The position numbers and the translations under genes were made by a program. A stretch of 11,890 bases of DNA from Promethearchaeota archaeon (GTDB taxonomy: Archaea > Asgardarchaeota > Lokiarchaeia > Sigynarchaeales > SOKP01): the NCBI GenBank assembly GCA_004524515.1, contig SDNV01000089.1, forward strand, positions 1 through 11,890, read 5' to 3'. Below, one piece after another: positions 1-6,706 of the stretch. The notes beneath the pieces are model-generated. The model saw only the letters and a list, made by a program, of their open reading frames with translations. It searched no databases and was not told the DNA's origin. Each line of letters begins with the position of its first letter. The first letter of the stretch is position 1.

Positions 1-818
1 ATCATAGTAATTTCAGAATCATCATCTGGATAGTATCCTCCATAATTTTCTGGATCATTCTCATCATCTTCATAAAAGGATTCAAAATAATCGATAGTAG
101 CATCTTCATTATTCAATTCATCCACATCTTCAATAATATCCATAATTAAAATAGCATAATAGGTATTTAATATGGTGGAAGATAATCCAATACTACCTCC
201 GTACCCACCATCAGTATTTTGACAAGCTTTAACCCAATTTTCAGTAAGAGTTTCGTTGGCATAATCTTCTTCCAAAAGGTCATAAATTTTTAAGGCAAAA
301 TACGTCGATGCAATTGTTGCTGAAGTAGAAGTAGGTGAAGGAGCATATCCCCCATTTTTTTGTAATAAAGTATCAAGATAATCTTTAGCACCATTTTCTA
401 AAGAAGAACTAATATCATAGTCTTCATTACTGTCTTCCAAAATCATCAAGGATTCTAAAAGAAAATATAAATCATAGATGTCAACAACTGCTTGATTAAG
501 CTTTCCATCTGCGGAATCTTCCAACTCCTCTGTAAGATCAGTTGTGTTGACTTCATGCTCTACAGTTCCAAAAAGATCTTTTTTTTGTAACAAATCAAAT
601 TGATCTAAAATTTCAAGAGCATACGCAGAAGCTTCCTCAGATACATCATCATCATTTTCTACTGAATTGGAAAAACCTTCGTCTTCAATTTCACAATTAT
701 ATAAAAAATCAGTTAGATAGGTTTTTCGTGGTTTAGCTAACCCTACCGGGATAATTGCTGATGTAGTAATAAAAAGTAATAGGAAAATAATAAAAATCCT
801 AATTTTCGAAGGCTTCAT
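1..818 (-). CDS. Secreted prenyltransferase/terpene-cyclase-repeat protein (C-terminal part beyond left edge)
   Basis: The frame is open from an ATG at 818 to the window edge, giving 272 codons with no stop, so the C-terminus is missing. Residues 1-28 form a signal peptide: Lys/Arg near the start, a hydrophobic core rich in Ile/Leu/Phe, then PVGLA before a lysine. An acidic stretch follows (about 43-62). From about residue 110 there are helical repeats with the Gly-Gly-Tyr signature of the alpha-alpha toroid: NGGYAPSP near 155-162, DGGYGGS near 203-209 and YGGYYPDD near 259-266. Each of the first two precedes a helix such as ATIASTYFALKIYDLL. This is the protein-prenyltransferase-beta/squalene-cyclase repeat family. 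Export signal plus acidic surface suggest an extracellular or cell-surface role, not lipid modification in the cytosol. Catalytic residues cannot be judged from the fragment. An AGGA lies 8 nt before the ATG, one of the few ribosome-binding-site-like sequences here. Confidence 0.75.
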   Translation of the reverse strand, partial: MKPSKIRIFIIFLLLFITTSAIIPVGLAKPRKTYLTDFLYNCEIEDEGFSNSVENDDDVSEEASAYALEILDQFDLLQKKDLFGTVEHEVNTTDLTEELEDSADGKLNQAVVDIYDLYFLLESLMILEDSNEDYDISSSLENGAKDYLDTLLQKNGGYAPSPTSTSATIASTYFALKIYDLLEEDYANETLTENWVKACQNTDGGYGGSIGLSSTILNTYYAILIMDIIEDVDELNNEDATIDYFESFYEDDENDPENYGGYYPDDDSEITM

Positions 819-964
819 TCAAACATTCCTAACACATATAATTCTTATTTTTTTTAATTTAACTTGAAATTAAAAACTATCGTTATTATCTTAATACACA
901 AGGCTAACACATTTAATAAACAAATTTTTATAAAAAGAATAAGCTGATCTTGGTATCAATGATC

Positions 965-2500
965 TTAAATGTTAAAGATATCACTTATATCTTGATATAA
1001 TAAATCGGGGTTAACTTGAAATTCTTCGTAAGTAACAAATAAAGCTTGGAAAGAAGGCAAACTACCAAGAATAGATGCTCCATTAAAAATGGCATATTGA
1101 AGATTATCGGGTATATCTAAATTAATTAATTCATTAGAATCATTTTCACCTCCAAATTCTTTTGCAAACAATGATTTTTCTATGATTCCATCAGCAGATT
1201 TAGGTAGTTTTTCCTCTTTAATCCTTTTTCCACAATAAGGACAAAAAACAGAAGTTATATCCTTAAGTTTTTTTTTACAACTAGGACAAATATTCTCAGA
1301 TTTTTTTATATCTTGTTTTTCTAACGATTTACCTAAATCTATTGCAATTTGAGGCACATTCATGTCAGCTCCACATTCGGGGCAGTGAGTTGTACCATCG
1401 GATAAATCAACAAACGCCCCACATTCAGGGCAGGTATCTTTTATTTTCTCTATTGATTGCAGAGAGCGAAGCTTTTCTGAATCTTGATCTTGAGTTAGAT
1501 TTTTCTTTTTTGGTTTAGGAATGGGACCTAACTGTGGTAGTAAAGCGTTTAATTCTTGTTTTAATCTCTCATCAAACCCACTATATGATAGATTCCCCCC
1601 GGAAATAATAATATGACTTAATAAATCATGCCAGTATTCATTACTGACCATTTGTAAGGAATAAATTATTGCTTGTGGTATATTCATGGTGTTATACCCT
1701 AACATTGAAGGCTGAAACATTACTTCAGGAGCTTCATAAAAAATATGATTGGGAATCTCCTTAACAGACCCATCAGGCATAGGATAAGTAAAATTCTCAG
1801 TAATCATTGGCGGATTTGTGGGATCGAGTACAAAATAACAATTTTTTTCTTTAATTTCTTTGATAATTTCTTCCGCTGCTGAAGATTCGATATTGATTCC
1901 TTCCCTCATTAAGAGAGATTTCAGATTATGATTTACATCTATTCCTGCAAGGTTTAGTTTCTGAACTGCTGCATGATGAATTTGTCCATTTATTATGGGC
2001 ACGATCCAAGTAACCCCATCACCGCTTTCAATTACTAATCCCGTGGTTCGACCCACAGAAAAGCTCGAAAGGATAGGAGAATCCATCATAATAAGAGATC
2101 TCACTCTATGGGTTTCAAAAAATACTCTTGCGATATATTCTTTAGTTTCTCTTGGTACAAATGGATGTTCAACATATATAATAGGATAATAGGATAGATT
2201 TTCAATTCTAAGTAAAGTGTAGAAAATATGATTTAAAATTTCATAAAATTCATTCCAATCCATTATCACCCCCCTCTGAATTGGATATTTTACCTTAAGA
2301 ACACCTCGCATTCTCATTGCATCATTTCCTACATAAACTGAACGTGCTCCTACATCGACCATAATTGATTTATATTTTTCAGTTCCAGTTATACATGGGA
2401 ATACAAATCTAGGCTTAGGTTCACCAGCAAAACCAATTTTAACGTAAGCACTACCAATATCAATTATTATCGGCGTTCCTGGAGGAGGAATTGGCATCAT
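965..2500 (-). CDS. Actin-related protein with inserted double zinc ribbon
   Basis: This 511-residue protein belongs to the actin/Arp family; actin itself is about 375. Visible actin landmarks in order: phosphate-1 loop IDIGSAYVKIGFAG (13-26), a subdomain-2/D-loop of the same length as in actin ending YVGNDA (56-61), KYPIQRGVIMDW (71-82), the second phosphate loop ESGDGVTWIVP (158-168), LNLAGID (182-188), FQPSMLG (262-268), the adenosine motif IIISGGNLSYSGF (297-309), and the C-terminal NGASILGSLPSFQ (473-485). Between residues 326 and about 465, where actin has roughly 15 residues, lies an insert with C357/C360, C373/C376 and C405/C408, C420/C423, two typical four-cysteine zinc ribbons. Nucleotide binding is expected. 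Hydrolysis is doubtful because actin Gln137 corresponds to Ser141 and His161 to Trp165. Two ATGs begin the frame (2500 and 2497); there is no Shine-Dalgarno site, and a TATA-like box lies just upstream. The family is certain; the partner bound by the zinc ribbons is unknown. Confidence 0.93.
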   Translation of the reverse strand: MMPIPPPGTPIIIDIGSAYVKIGFAGEPKPRFVFPCITGTEKYKSIMVDVGARSVYVGNDAMRMRGVLKVKYPIQRGVIMDWNEFYEILNHIFYTLLRIENLSYYPIIYVEHPFVPRETKEYIARVFFETHRVRSLIMMDSPILSSFSVGRTTGLVIESGDGVTWIVPIINGQIHHAAVQKLNLAGIDVNHNLKSLLMREGINIESSAAEEIIKEIKEKNCYFVLDPTNPPMITENFTYPMPDGSVKEIPNHIFYEAPEVMFQPSMLGYNTMNIPQAIIYSLQMVSNEYWHDLLSHIIISGGNLSYSGFDERLKQELNALLPQLGPIPKPKKKNLTQDQDSEKLRSLQSIEKIKDTCPECGAFVDLSDGTTHCPECGADMNVPQIAIDLGKSLEKQDIKKSENICPSCKKKLKDITSVFCPYCGKRIKEEKLPKSADGIIEKSLFAKEFGGENDSNELINLDIPDNLQYAIFNGASILGSLPSFQALFVTYEEFQVNPDLLYQDISDIFNI

Positions 2501-2520
2501 ATAATCATTTAAATTTTCTA

Positions 2521-2532
2521 TATTTATAAAAA
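2521..2532 (-). promoter_or_regulatory. TATA-like box upstream of the actin-like gene
   Basis: Reading the minus strand, TTTTTATAAATA lies 21-32 nt before the ATG at 2500. At the usual archaeal spacing this places transcription start at or a few bases before the start codon, that is, a leaderless or near-leaderless mRNA, consistent with the lack of a ribosome binding site. The region is very AT-rich, so chance matches are common. Confidence 0.35.
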
Positions 2533-2612
2533 TTATAAGGTTTCTCTTAATTAAATTTATTTTTTTCTATTTTTCTTTGTAAAGTTATACATTTTTTCCT
2601 TAAATATTCTAC

Positions 2613-3032
2613 TTACTTTAAATACTCTAATAATTTATGCAAAATTATTTTTTCTAAGACTAACCCAATTAACTCGTTATTATCATTAACTACAGGTAAC
2701 CGCTCAATATTATTTTCAAACATAATCTGCAAAGCTTTCTTTATATTATCATTAGCTTTTATCGTATATGGTTCAGGAGTCATTAAATTTCTAACAATAG
2801 TTTTAGAAGAATCTATACTTATTGCAAATCTAGCCAGTCTTATATCTCTTTGTGTAATTATTCCAATAACTTTATTCGTATCATCCACAACGGGAAGTCC
2901 ATTAATATTTTTTCTTAACATTAATAACTCTGTTTTGGAGATCTTCTCATTTGGAGTGGTATAAAGTGGATTATTCACCATAATATCAGATATTTTAATT
3001 TCTCCGAAAGTTCTTAAACGATCTTCCCCCAT
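2613..3032 (-). CDS. Tandem CBS-domain protein
   Basis: This 139-residue protein consists almost entirely of two CBS motifs (one Bateman module). CBS1 spans about 14-70: MVNNPLYTTPNE, then INGLPVVDDTNKVIGIITQRDI at 43-64. CBS2 spans about 80-137: NLMTPEPYTIKANDNI, then IERLPVVNDNNELIGLVLEKII at 109-130. Such modules bind adenine nucleotides or S-adenosylmethionine and act as energy or ligand sensors, often for a separate partner. The Asp of the usual ribose-contacting Thr/Ser-x-x-Asp is present in CBS1 (TQRD, 60-63) but not in CBS2 (LEKI), suggesting one stronger ligand site. There is no fused catalytic or DNA-binding domain, so the partner is unknown. The start is the ATG at 3032. It lies 112 nt upstream of the actin-like gene on the same strand, so the two have separate starts or a loosely spaced transcript. 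Confidence 0.9.
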   Translation of the reverse strand: MGEDRLRTFGEIKISDIMVNNPLYTTPNEKISKTELLMLRKNINGLPVVDDTNKVIGIITQRDIRLARFAISIDSSKTIVRNLMTPEPYTIKANDNIKKALQIMFENNIERLPVVNDNNELIGLVLEKIILHKLLEYLK

Positions 3033-3119
3033 GACGCCATCAATATAATGACAATTTAATTATAAATTAAATAATTATGCTTAAAAGACATAATCAATAG
3101 TAAAATTAAAACCTATTTA

Positions 3120-3509
3120 TCAGCTTGTTTTAAGCTCATCGTTGAGCTTCTTCTCAATTTTTTCTATTTCAGATTGCAAATTAGAATAAGCTTTTAAAAG
3201 ATATCTTCCAAATTCATTTAACCTTACCCATCCACCTCCTCCACGGCCTCCTTTTCCAGTATCTACCGGGGAAAACCCGGTTCTTTTTTCAATTCTTTTT
3301 AAAATATTCCAAGCATATTTATAAGAATAATTACATTCTTTCGCAGCTTGAGTGAGAGAACCACCTTCATGTTTATCATGCTTATCAATATTTTTTAATA
3401 GATTTGCCCATCCAGAACCCAGTATACTTTTATTTTCAAATTCTAGCCAAAATTTTATTCCAAAATTTATTTTAGATTTAATTTGATTAAATTTTGGCTC
3501 ATTCTTCAT
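3120..3509 (-). CDS. ModE-type winged-helix regulator lacking the molybdate-binding domain
   Basis: This 129-residue protein matches the N-terminal DNA-binding domain of ModE (COG2005 type). Residues 50-75, GSLTQAAKECNYSYKYAWNI and onward, are the helix-turn-helix. Residues 83-105 hold the glycine-rich wing DTGKGGRGGGG followed by VRLNEFGRYLLKAY, as in ModE and its relatives. The C-terminal helix (about 106-126, SNLQSEIEKIEKK) probably dimerises. Full ModE of about 260 residues carries C-terminal Mop/TOBE domains for molybdate or tungstate; these are absent, so the ligand, if any, is unknown. A small DKHDKH duplication (42-47) lengthens the segment before the HTH. It is transcribed divergently from the MBL-fold hydrolase across 98 bp, so self-regulation and control of that gene are the natural guesses. 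No molybdate transporter or cofactor gene is in view. Confidence 0.88.
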   Translation of the reverse strand: MKNEPKFNQIKSKINFGIKFWLEFENKSILGSGWANLLKNIDKHDKHEGGSLTQAAKECNYSYKYAWNILKRIEKRTGFSPVDTGKGGRGGGGWVRLNEFGRYLLKAYSNLQSEIEKIEKKLNDELKTS

Positions 3510-3607
3510 AAGTAATATTTATCTTTGGAATTTATTAAATTTTATAAAGAAAAAACATTAAAGTAAAGATTTTTTTATTTTTTTAAATAAGATATGGTTG
3601 TTAAGGT
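3510..3607. promoter_or_regulatory. Divergent promoter region between ModE-like regulator and MBL-fold gene
   Basis: This 98-bp AT-rich spacer lies between two divergent starts. For the minus gene, CTTTATAAAATT (about 3537-3548 read on minus) sits about 30 nt before the ATG. For the plus gene, TTTTAAATAA (3581-3590) sits about 20-27 nt before the ATG at 3608. Both spacings fit short-leader archaeal promoters. I see no convincing dyad operator. Confidence 0.4.
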
Positions 3608-4357
3608 ATGTTTTTTTCACGAGAAAGTTCGGTTAAAAAAGGAAAAGAAGTTCTAAAAAACCTATATTATTTTTCAGAAGATCCGATGTTAGATTGCAAT
3701 CAATATTGTTTACTTGACCAAAAATCTGGGGAAATTGCTTTATTTGATGCTGGGAATGGGATATCATTGAAAGGTTTAATTGAAGGTATGAGAAATTTAG
3801 AGTTAGATTTTGAAAATATAACTAAAGTGTTTCTTACTCATGAACATGTAGATCATGTTCTTGGACTTTATCCTTTAATTAAAATGTTGAAAAACGACCC
3901 TCCTCAAATATATGCTTATGGAAAAACTGCAGAAATTTTAACAAAAGGAGATGAATCACAGATATTTCCCATGAGCCTTGGAATTACCCCTAAAATGTTT
4001 GGATTAGAAATAATTCCTTTAAATGTAATCGATTTAAACGAGAGTAAAGAAATAAAGGTAAACTCCGATTTTATATTTCAAATTCATTATACTCCCGGTC
4101 ATTCATTAGGTTCTATCAGCTATTATGAGCCTTCAAAAAAAATTCTAATTCCGGGGGATTTGGTGTTTTGCGGAGGTTCCTTCGGAAGGTTTGATTTCCC
4201 TGGAAGTTCATTAACCAGTCTCCAAAATTCAATTAAAAAAGTAAATGATTTAGATGTAAAATATCTTTTACCAGGACATATGAATATAAGTAATAATGGA
4301 AATCAGCAAATTCAACTTTCTTATAGAATGGTTATGTCTATTAGTGATTTTAGGTAA
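3608..4357 (+). CDS. Metallo-beta-lactamase-fold hydrolase (glyoxalase II-like subgroup)
   Basis: This 249-residue protein has the full set of MBL-fold metal ligands: H78-x-H80-x-D82-H83 in LTHEHVDHVLG, H165 in YTPGHSLGS, D184 in IPGDLVF, and H224 in LLPGHMN. The conserved FDAGN strand end (46-50) and length fit the binuclear zinc hydrolase group that includes glyoxalase II and many uncharacterised archaeal thioesterase-like proteins. The exact substrate cannot be read from sequence. No signal peptide or extra domain is visible, so it is cytoplasmic. The start is ATG 3608, preceded by a TATA-like box at leaderless spacing. Its last 49 codons have a degraded paralogue copy at 4750-4896, so a second member once existed here. 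The stop codon lies within a hairpin-forming inverted repeat. Confidence 0.9.
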   Translation: MFFSRESSVKKGKEVLKNLYYFSEDPMLDCNQYCLLDQKSGEIALFDAGNGISLKGLIEGMRNLELDFENITKVFLTHEHVDHVLGLYPLIKMLKNDPPQIYAYGKTAEILTKGDESQIFPMSLGITPKMFGLEIIPLNVIDLNESKEIKVNSDFIFQIHYTPGHSLGSISYYEPSKKILIPGDLVFCGGSFGRFDFPGSSLTSLQNSIKKVNDLDVKYLLPGHMNISNNGNQQIQLSYRMVMSISDFR

Positions 4358-4379
4358 TATTATATAATTAAAATCACTA
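4342..4379. terminator. 11-bp inverted repeat spanning two convergent stop codons
   Basis: TAGTGATTTTA at 4342-4352 and TAAAATCACTA at 4369-4379 are perfect inverted arms with a 16-nt AT-rich loop. The structure covers the last codons and TAA (4355-4357) of the MBL-fold gene and the TAG (4377-4379) of the convergent minus-strand reading frame. It could act as a two-way transcript end or 3' stabiliser. No T-run follows on either side, so it is not a classic hairpin-plus-U terminator. Confidence 0.4.
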
Positions 4380-4693
4380 TAGATAATCTTGAAATTCTGC
4401 TCTTCGTCTTTCTAAATGGGAAGGAAGACTGTCAAATAGAGCAAATTTCTTTAATTGTTCAAAGGTCATACCAAATTTCTTTTTTATTATCCGTGTGCTG
4501 TGGTTTACAATAGTTGAATTTTTATAACCGAACCCATAAAAATCAGTTGAAATGATGGGCTTTTCCAATCTTATCAGTTCTAGTAATTTTTTTAAATAAG
4601 GGGGTCATGCTTATCGATACTTTGACATAATACAACCATATCTCGTCTTATGTACTTTATTAATTTTCTTATATTGTTTGTGCTCATTGTCAT
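4377..4693 (-). pseudogene. Small gene of unknown function split by a frameshift
   Basis: Two overlapping minus-strand frames read as one protein. The first starts at ATG 4693 (MTMSTNNIRK), continues IKYIRRDMVVL and reaches SIDKHDP, then stops at 4592-4594. The second begins at that point and runs PYLKKLLELIRLEKP, then IISTDFYGFGYKNST, NHSTRIIKKKFGM and finally ERRRAEFQDYL to the TAG at 4377-4379. Adding one C to the C-run at about 4600-4604 joins them into SIDKHDPPYLKK and a protein of about 105 residues. The second frame has no ATG near its beginning (only a TTG at 4568), which favours one broken gene over two small ones. I do not recognise the family. It is basic and helix-rich with no membrane segment. 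The cause may be decay, an assembly error in the homopolymer, or -1 ribosomal slippage at C-CCC. Confidence 0.5.
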
Positions 4694-4746
4694 ATTAAAA
4701 TATTTTTTATTCCTTTTATGAACTGTTTATTATATTATCAAAATGA

Positions 4747-4896
4747 ACATTAACAACTCTTCAAAATTCAATACGCCATGTAAATGGATTGGACGTTAAA
4801 TATCTTCTTCCCTGACATATGGGAATAAGCGAAAAAGGGAACCAACAAATTGAATTTTCCTACAGAATGGTTCTCTCAATAAGAGATTATTTTTAA
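4747..4896 (+). pseudogene. C-terminal remnant of a second MBL-fold hydrolase
   Basis: Codons 4750-4896 align without a gap to 4211-4357, the last 49 codons of the intact MBL-fold gene. By my count 34 of 48 residues and about 106 of 147 bases agree. The glycine of the LLPGH motif is a TGA stop here (4813-4815, GGA changed to TGA), while the metal-binding His and the following GNQQI and SYRMV blocks remain. Many differences are third-position or conservative (Arg for Lys, Tyr for Phe), so the copy diverged as a working gene before it died. Everything upstream of about codon 200 is missing; an in-frame TGA at 4744-4746 and unrelated sequence precede it. It cannot make a functional hydrolase. 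Confidence 0.82.
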
Positions 4897-5124
4897 TTTT
4901 CATTTTTCTAATACATATTATTATCCCAAAAATTAATAATTTGAAGAATAAAATATTAGTAAATAATCCTTTCTTTACTTACATACTATTTAACTATTAT
5001 TCCTATTTTCAATCGTTTTATTTATCAAATCAATCACGATATGATTTATATATGAAAGCACTATATGATATTTTAACTAAACCTTATATTTATCTAAAAA
5101 ATAAAATTAAAAATAGTGATTTTA
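4897..5124 (+). promoter_or_regulatory. Intergenic region with promoter-like boxes for the PH-like membrane gene
   Basis: There is no supported gene here. Two TATA-like boxes are visible: a consensus TTTATATA at 5045-5052 and CTTATATTTAT at 5083-5093. The second lies about 35 nt before ATG 5125, giving a short leader at normal spacing; the first would give a leader of about 50 nt. Both are plausible, but the background is AT-rich. Confidence 0.35.
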
Positions 5125-5805
5125 ATGGCAGACGAGAAAAAAAAAACATCTGTTAAGCCAATAACCGAGGTAATTTTAAGAAGCTATCCTAAGGTGATTT
5201 TTTTTTATCCCTTATTCTTTACCTCTTTGATATTGTGGCCCATTCAATTCGTCTTAGGCACCCCTGCTCAGTGGTTGGGGGCATTTTGGATGATTGTACT
5301 TTTCTGTAATCTCTTCGTGATTGCATTTGACTTCTCCTCTTCAAAATTTTTTATATTGATACTAGCTATAGTAATTCTGGTTCTTGTGGGAATTTTCTTT
5401 ATTTTACCAATTTATACAGGTCCGACAATCTCAGAGATTGAATTTAATCTTGGAATTACTGCTGAATTTTACATGACAACCACGATAATCTTAGGTATTG
5501 TTTTGCTATTTGTAATATTTGATGCATATTTCGATTATTGGAAAGTAGAACGAAACGAAATTTATCATAAGAAAGGTCTTTTTAGCGCAGCTGAGAGATA
5601 TCCTGTAAAAAGTCTTAGATTAAAGAAAACTATTCCAGATGTGTTTGAATTTTTTATTTTAAGAGCTGGAACTATGGTATTAATGCCAGGACGATCAGAT
5701 GAAGCAATAGCTCTAAACACAGTGCTTAATGTGAATAAAAAAGCAGATCAGATTGATTATCTACTTAGTCACATATCAGTAGAGCCCGATGAAATCGATG
5801 GCTAA
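5125..5805 (+). CDS. Four-TM membrane protein with cytoplasmic bacterial-PH-like domain
   Basis: I take ATG 5125 as the start (MADEKKKTSV, 226 residues). A GTG three codons earlier at 5116 is possible but weaker. A short Lys-rich N-terminus is followed by four hydrophobic helices at about 24-46, 50-70, 74-97 and 113-136. The soluble tail (138-217) reads YWKVERNEIYHKKGLF, AERYPVKSLRLKK and RAGTMVLMPGR. This is the beta-strand pattern of the bPH2/DUF304 (YdbS/YdbT-type) domain, which usually follows membrane helices in bacteria and archaea and has no established enzymatic role. By family, it probably resides in the cytoplasmic membrane and binds proteins or lipids. An acidic tail (VEPDEIDG) ends it. 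It stands alone, with a T-rich tract after the stop, so it is likely a single-gene transcript. Confidence 0.8.
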   Translation: MADEKKKTSVKPITEVILRSYPKVIFFYPLFFTSLILWPIQFVLGTPAQWLGAFWMIVLFCNLFVIAFDFSSSKFFILILAIVILVLVGIFFILPIYTGPTISEIEFNLGITAEFYMTTTIILGIVLLFVIFDAYFDYWKVERNEIYHKKGLFSAAERYPVKSLRLKKTIPDVFEFFILRAGTMVLMPGRSDEAIALNTVLNVNKKADQIDYLLSHISVEPDEIDG

Positions 5806-5818
5806 ATCAAATTAATTA

Positions 5819-5858
5819 AACATTTTTATTTTTTTTTATTTTTACTTTTTATATTTTA
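5819..5858 (+). terminator. T-rich transcription terminator after the PH-like membrane gene
   Basis: About 14 nt after the stop codon, the plus strand carries clustered T-runs (5822-5857, including a run of ten T split by single A residues from others). Archaeal RNA polymerase terminates on such U-tracts without a hairpin. The following gene has its own upstream gap, consistent with termination here. Confidence 0.55.
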
Positions 5859-5956
5859 ACAATTTGAAATATTTAGGATAAATTACACTGTAATACTAAC
5901 ATTTTAATTATAATCATTAGATTTAAGAATAAAATAGCATTAATTAGACTCACTTT

Positions 5957-6688
5957 ATGGTAATACCCATAATAATTCTGTTTGATTTGGATGGCGTTAT
6001 CTTAACCCAAAAAGCACTGGAATATACTGCCTTATTGGAGCTTAAAAACAAGTGGTACAATTGGCAAAATGTTGAAAATATGCGATTGATAGATTTTGCC
6101 AGAATTTTCGAGGAATCCGATTCAGATAATAGATTAATTGCTTTTAGAGAGGCATTTTTGGCTTATCAATTAATAATTCCTCACCGATTTAAAAGATTTA
6201 TTTTTTTCTTACGATTTAGATATTCTTATAGAAAATATGAAAAAATATATGAGGAAATTAATACCCAGTTAATTCCTATATTATTAAAATTTAAAAAAAA
6301 GCAAATAATTTCTGCGATTGTATCAAATACTCGTGGAAAAAGACTAAATTTTTACCGAAATAAATTTCAATTAGATAAGTATTTCTCAGTCTTTGTTTCT
6401 CGAGATGATGTCCCGATAAGAAAGCCTCATCGTTATCCAATCATTTTAGCATTGAAATTAATAAAGGAAAGATTTAAAATATCTAAAATTGATAAAAATA
6501 AAGTGTTTTATATTGGGGATCTCCCTTCAGATATTATATGTGCTAAGAATGCATCTGTTAACAGCATTGCGTTGTTATCGGGACATGGAACAAATGAACA
6601 TTTGAGAAATTCAGAACCAGATATAATTCTTCAGGAATTGAAAGATATCCTTGAGATTGGACCGTTCAAAAAATTATTATGCAATTAA
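5957..6688 (+). CDS. HAD-superfamily hydrolase (phosphatase-like)
   Basis: This 243-residue protein has all four HAD motifs. Motif I is FDLDGV (D10 nucleophile, D12 acid/base), motif II is the serine of IVSNTRGK (S123), motif III is Lys156 in IRKPHRYP, and motif IV is IGDLPSDIICAKNA (D188, D192) followed by SIALLSGHGT. This arrangement, with a helical cap at about residues 18-105, fits the C1-cap phosphoglycolate-phosphatase-like branch. The substrate is not readable. The cap is unusually basic and aromatic (HRFKRFIFFLRFRYSYRKYEK at 76-96, in two parts around residue 86), which might favour a nucleic-acid or acidic ligand or membrane contact; that is inference. It lies 18 nt before the 907-residue gene on the same strand, so the two probably form an operon. 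Confidence 0.88.
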   Translation: MVIPIIILFDLDGVILTQKALEYTALLELKNKWYNWQNVENMRLIDFARIFEESDSDNRLIAFREAFLAYQLIIPHRFKRFIFFLRFRYSYRKYEKIYEEINTQLIPILLKFKKKQIISAIVSNTRGKRLNFYRNKFQLDKYFSVFVSRDDVPIRKPHRYPIILALKLIKERFKISKIDKNKVFYIGDLPSDIICAKNASVNSIALLSGHGTNEHLRNSEPDIILQELKDILEIGPFKKLLCN

Positions 6689-6706
6689 ATATTCAATTAT
6701 TTAGTT

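Noticed and set aside
1995..2189. 64-codon plus-strand frame
   Set aside because: It lies entirely opposite the conserved actin motifs (the phosphate-loop region) and shows no domain; it is a reverse-strand shadow.
4813..4815. TGA in the MBL remnant as a selenocysteine codon, since Lokiarchaeal selenoproteins are known
   Set aside because: The position is a structural glycine in the intact copy, not a cysteine, and the first three quarters of the gene are missing. A nonsense mutation is the simpler reading.
4941..5156. 71-codon plus-strand frame beginning with TTG
   Set aside because: Its residues (Asn, Tyr, Phe, Ile, Lys) are what random AT-rich DNA encodes. It overlaps the start of the better-supported membrane gene and covers that gene's likely promoter boxes.
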